The notes below the pieces were generated by a model. That model had not been told where the DNA came from. It saw nothing but the letters and a program-made list of their open reading frames with translations, and ran no database searches. Below are positions 48,766 through 50,369 of a stretch of 50,369 bases of DNA, in pieces. This DNA comes from Thermoplasmata archaeon. GTDB lineage: Archaea; Thermoplasmatota; Thermoplasmata; Thermoplasmatales; Thermoplasmataceae. Where the stretch lies: assembly GCA_021820565.1 (NCBI GenBank), contig JAKADL010000002.1, positions 1 through 50,369 on the forward strand, written 5' to 3'. Each line of letters begins with the position of its first letter. The first letter of the stretch is position 1. A program made the position numbers and the translations under genes.

Positions 48766-49754
48766 TGTCCAAACATACGTCAACTCACGATATGCATTAT
48801 CTTCCTCCCAGGCATTCCTGCAATTTTATCAGACATTACAATGCAGTTGTATGCTACTATAATTTCACCTATTGCAGTATCATAATTCCTGTGTTTAACA
48901 TACCATATATGTTCCATTCCCAGTATTTCTTTAAGAATGGAAAATGTCCTCTCTATCTCCCATCTTAATTTATACCCGGAAGATTCTCTTTTTCTTAATT
49001 CTATTCCTATTTTCCTGTTAACTGCTAATCTTTCCTCAACTATCCCCCTTCTCCTGTTGGTATCTATTACAGGAACAGAATGTGAATTCTCGAATATGTA
49101 ATCATAAATATCAGATGAATCATACGCCGCATCCATTAAGATATAATTATAATCCCTTACTGAATCAATCATCTCAAATGCCATGTTCTTGTCATATACT
49201 GATGCAGTAGTTATCTTCCATTCCTGTATAGACAGTGAATCTATATCAATAGAAGCATGCATTTTCCTTCCATACTCATAGCCCATTGTGCTGTAACCCC
49301 ATGAACTTTCAGGGTCTTTGTATTTCTTAGATTTTCTTCTCCTCTGTGCTGTGGCATCTTTGCATGTCTTCACAATGGAAGAATCTATAGCTGCATTATC
49401 ATTCTCTGGATTTATTATATCTACTATTGCTGAATTTATATAGTGCCAGTCTATTCTTAGAGACCTGTAAGATAAAGTCCTGAAATCAGGTATACCAGTA
49501 ATATCCAATAGTTCCATGAATTCTCTATGGTTATTGAAGAAGTATTTCGATGACCTGTATGATATTCCATATATTCTCAGAATTACAATGATCTTAACAA
49601 TCAGGGAAGTTGGATACTTCCTTGCCCTATCTTCCGTAACTATTTTATCCAACCTTTCCATAATTAATGGGATTTGGTTCGCTGCCATATCCCAATAATG
49701 TTTTTCAAATTAATAAATATGACAATTGTCGAACAATTTAGGAAAGTTTGGACA
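48766..49754. mobile_element. IS5/IS4-like insertion sequence (about 0.99 kb)
   Basis: Terminal TGTCCAAAC (48766-48774) / GTTTGGACA (49746-49754) inverted repeats flank the transposase ORF; exact ends and TSD not resolved. Confidence 0.75.
48780..49688 (-). CDS. DDE transposase, IS5/IS4-like
   Basis: NAAIDSSIVK, YILMDAAYDSSDIYDYI, RWEIERTFSILKEILGMEHIWYVKHRNYDT. Confidence 0.85.
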   Translation of the reverse strand: MAANQIPLIMERLDKIVTEDRARKYPTSLIVKIIVILRIYGISYRSSKYFFNNHREFMELLDITGIPDFRTLSYRSLRIDWHYINSAIVDIINPENDNAAIDSSIVKTCKDATAQRRRKSKKYKDPESSWGYSTMGYEYGRKMHASIDIDSLSIQEWKITTASVYDKNMAFEMIDSVRDYNYILMDAAYDSSDIYDYIFENSHSVPVIDTNRRRGIVEERLAVNRKIGIELRKRESSGYKLRWEIERTFSILKEILGMEHIWYVKHRNYDTAIGEIIVAYNCIVMSDKIAGMPGRKIMHIVS

Positions 49755-50369
49755 CTCTATAGTATATTTATGCATAGATGCTGCTTACTTCAAGATAAGG
49801 GAGAATGGCAAATACAAATCAATGGCACTCTATATATCAATAGGTGTAAACAGCAGGGGTATAAGGCAGATCATATCCATGGACATATACAATTCAAAGG
49901 ATGAAATGGACTGGAGCAACTTCTTCTATAAGTTACAGGAAAGGGGACTGTCTGGAGTTGAATTGGTAATATCAGATGGCCATAAGGGAATAATGAAGGC
50001 AGTGGAAGAATCATTCCCCGGTTCACTGTGGCAGTACTGCCATTTCCATTTCTTAAAGAATCTAAGGAAAACTATGAATAAGGACCAGTGGAAGAGCATT
50101 TCAAGAATAGTATCAGAATCATTGATGGATGAATCACTGTTCACTGTTGCTGTTAAGAGAATGGAGGAAATGAAACTGGATAGAGCAATAGATATGTTCT
50201 ATAAATGGTATGATTCCTTGTATTCATACACATCATTCCCTGAACAGCATTACAGGAAAATACATACAAACAATGTAACAGAGAGATTCAACAAGGAGTT
50301 GAAGAGAAGGACAAGGAAGATAGGTGCATTTCCAAACAATGAATCATTATTGAGGCTGGTTGTTTCAAT
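49755..50369 (+). pseudogene. IS256/Mutator-like transposase, 5'-truncated and running off the right edge
   Basis: My own translation SIVYLCIDAAYFKIRENGKYKSMALYISIGVNSRGIRQIISMDIYNSKDEMDWSNFFYKLQERGLSGVELVISDGHKGIMKAVEESFPGSLWQYCHFHFLKNLRK...NNVTERFNKELKRRTRKIGAFPN; coding starts at the IS5-like end with no N-terminus. Confidence 0.85.

Noticed and set aside
49674-49904. 76-aa ORF across the IS5/IS256 junction
   Set aside because: Out of frame with the IS256 transposase; chance ORF across the junction

Overview
This window looks like a euryarchaeal chromosome segment, most likely Thermoplasmatales. That placement is inferred from an HTa/HU-type histone-like gene, a Kae1-Bud32 fusion, archaeal DnaG, aIF2-gamma and S6e. 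It has three zones. (1) ~1-10.0 kb is a probable integrated plasmid- or virus-like element that runs off the left edge. It carries a minus-strand operon (PrimPol/D5-helicase, zinc-ribbon protein, Hfq/Sm-like protein), a 44-aa RHH regulator missed by the ORF track, an unknown 391-aa protein, a ~2 kb non-coding tract with iteron-like palindromes and a second family of long inverted repeats, small membrane-protein genes, and a tyrosine recombinase interrupted by an in-frame TAA. (2) ~10.2-48 kb is mainly housekeeping: thrS with an extra zinc-ribbon insert, gcvH, rrmJ, serA plus an aminotransferase with a divergent ACT regulator, alaX, tRNA-Thr(TGT), aroD, dnaG coupled to a Lon-like ATPase without a protease domain, speE, HTa/HU, kae1-bud32, S6e and aIF2-gamma behind a highly structured RNA region, rmuC, a methylmalonyl-CoA mutase operon, and others. 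(3) ~48.1-50.4 kb is an IS graveyard: an orphan IS630-like HTH, a complete IS5/IS4-like element, and a 5'-truncated IS256-like transposase running off the right edge. The best candidates for something undescribed are the element's Hfq-like protein and iteron region, the split integrase, and the structured RNA upstream of S6e, whose 5' end can pair with the Shine-Dalgarno-like sequence. All product calls come from reading sequence motifs; no database search was run.
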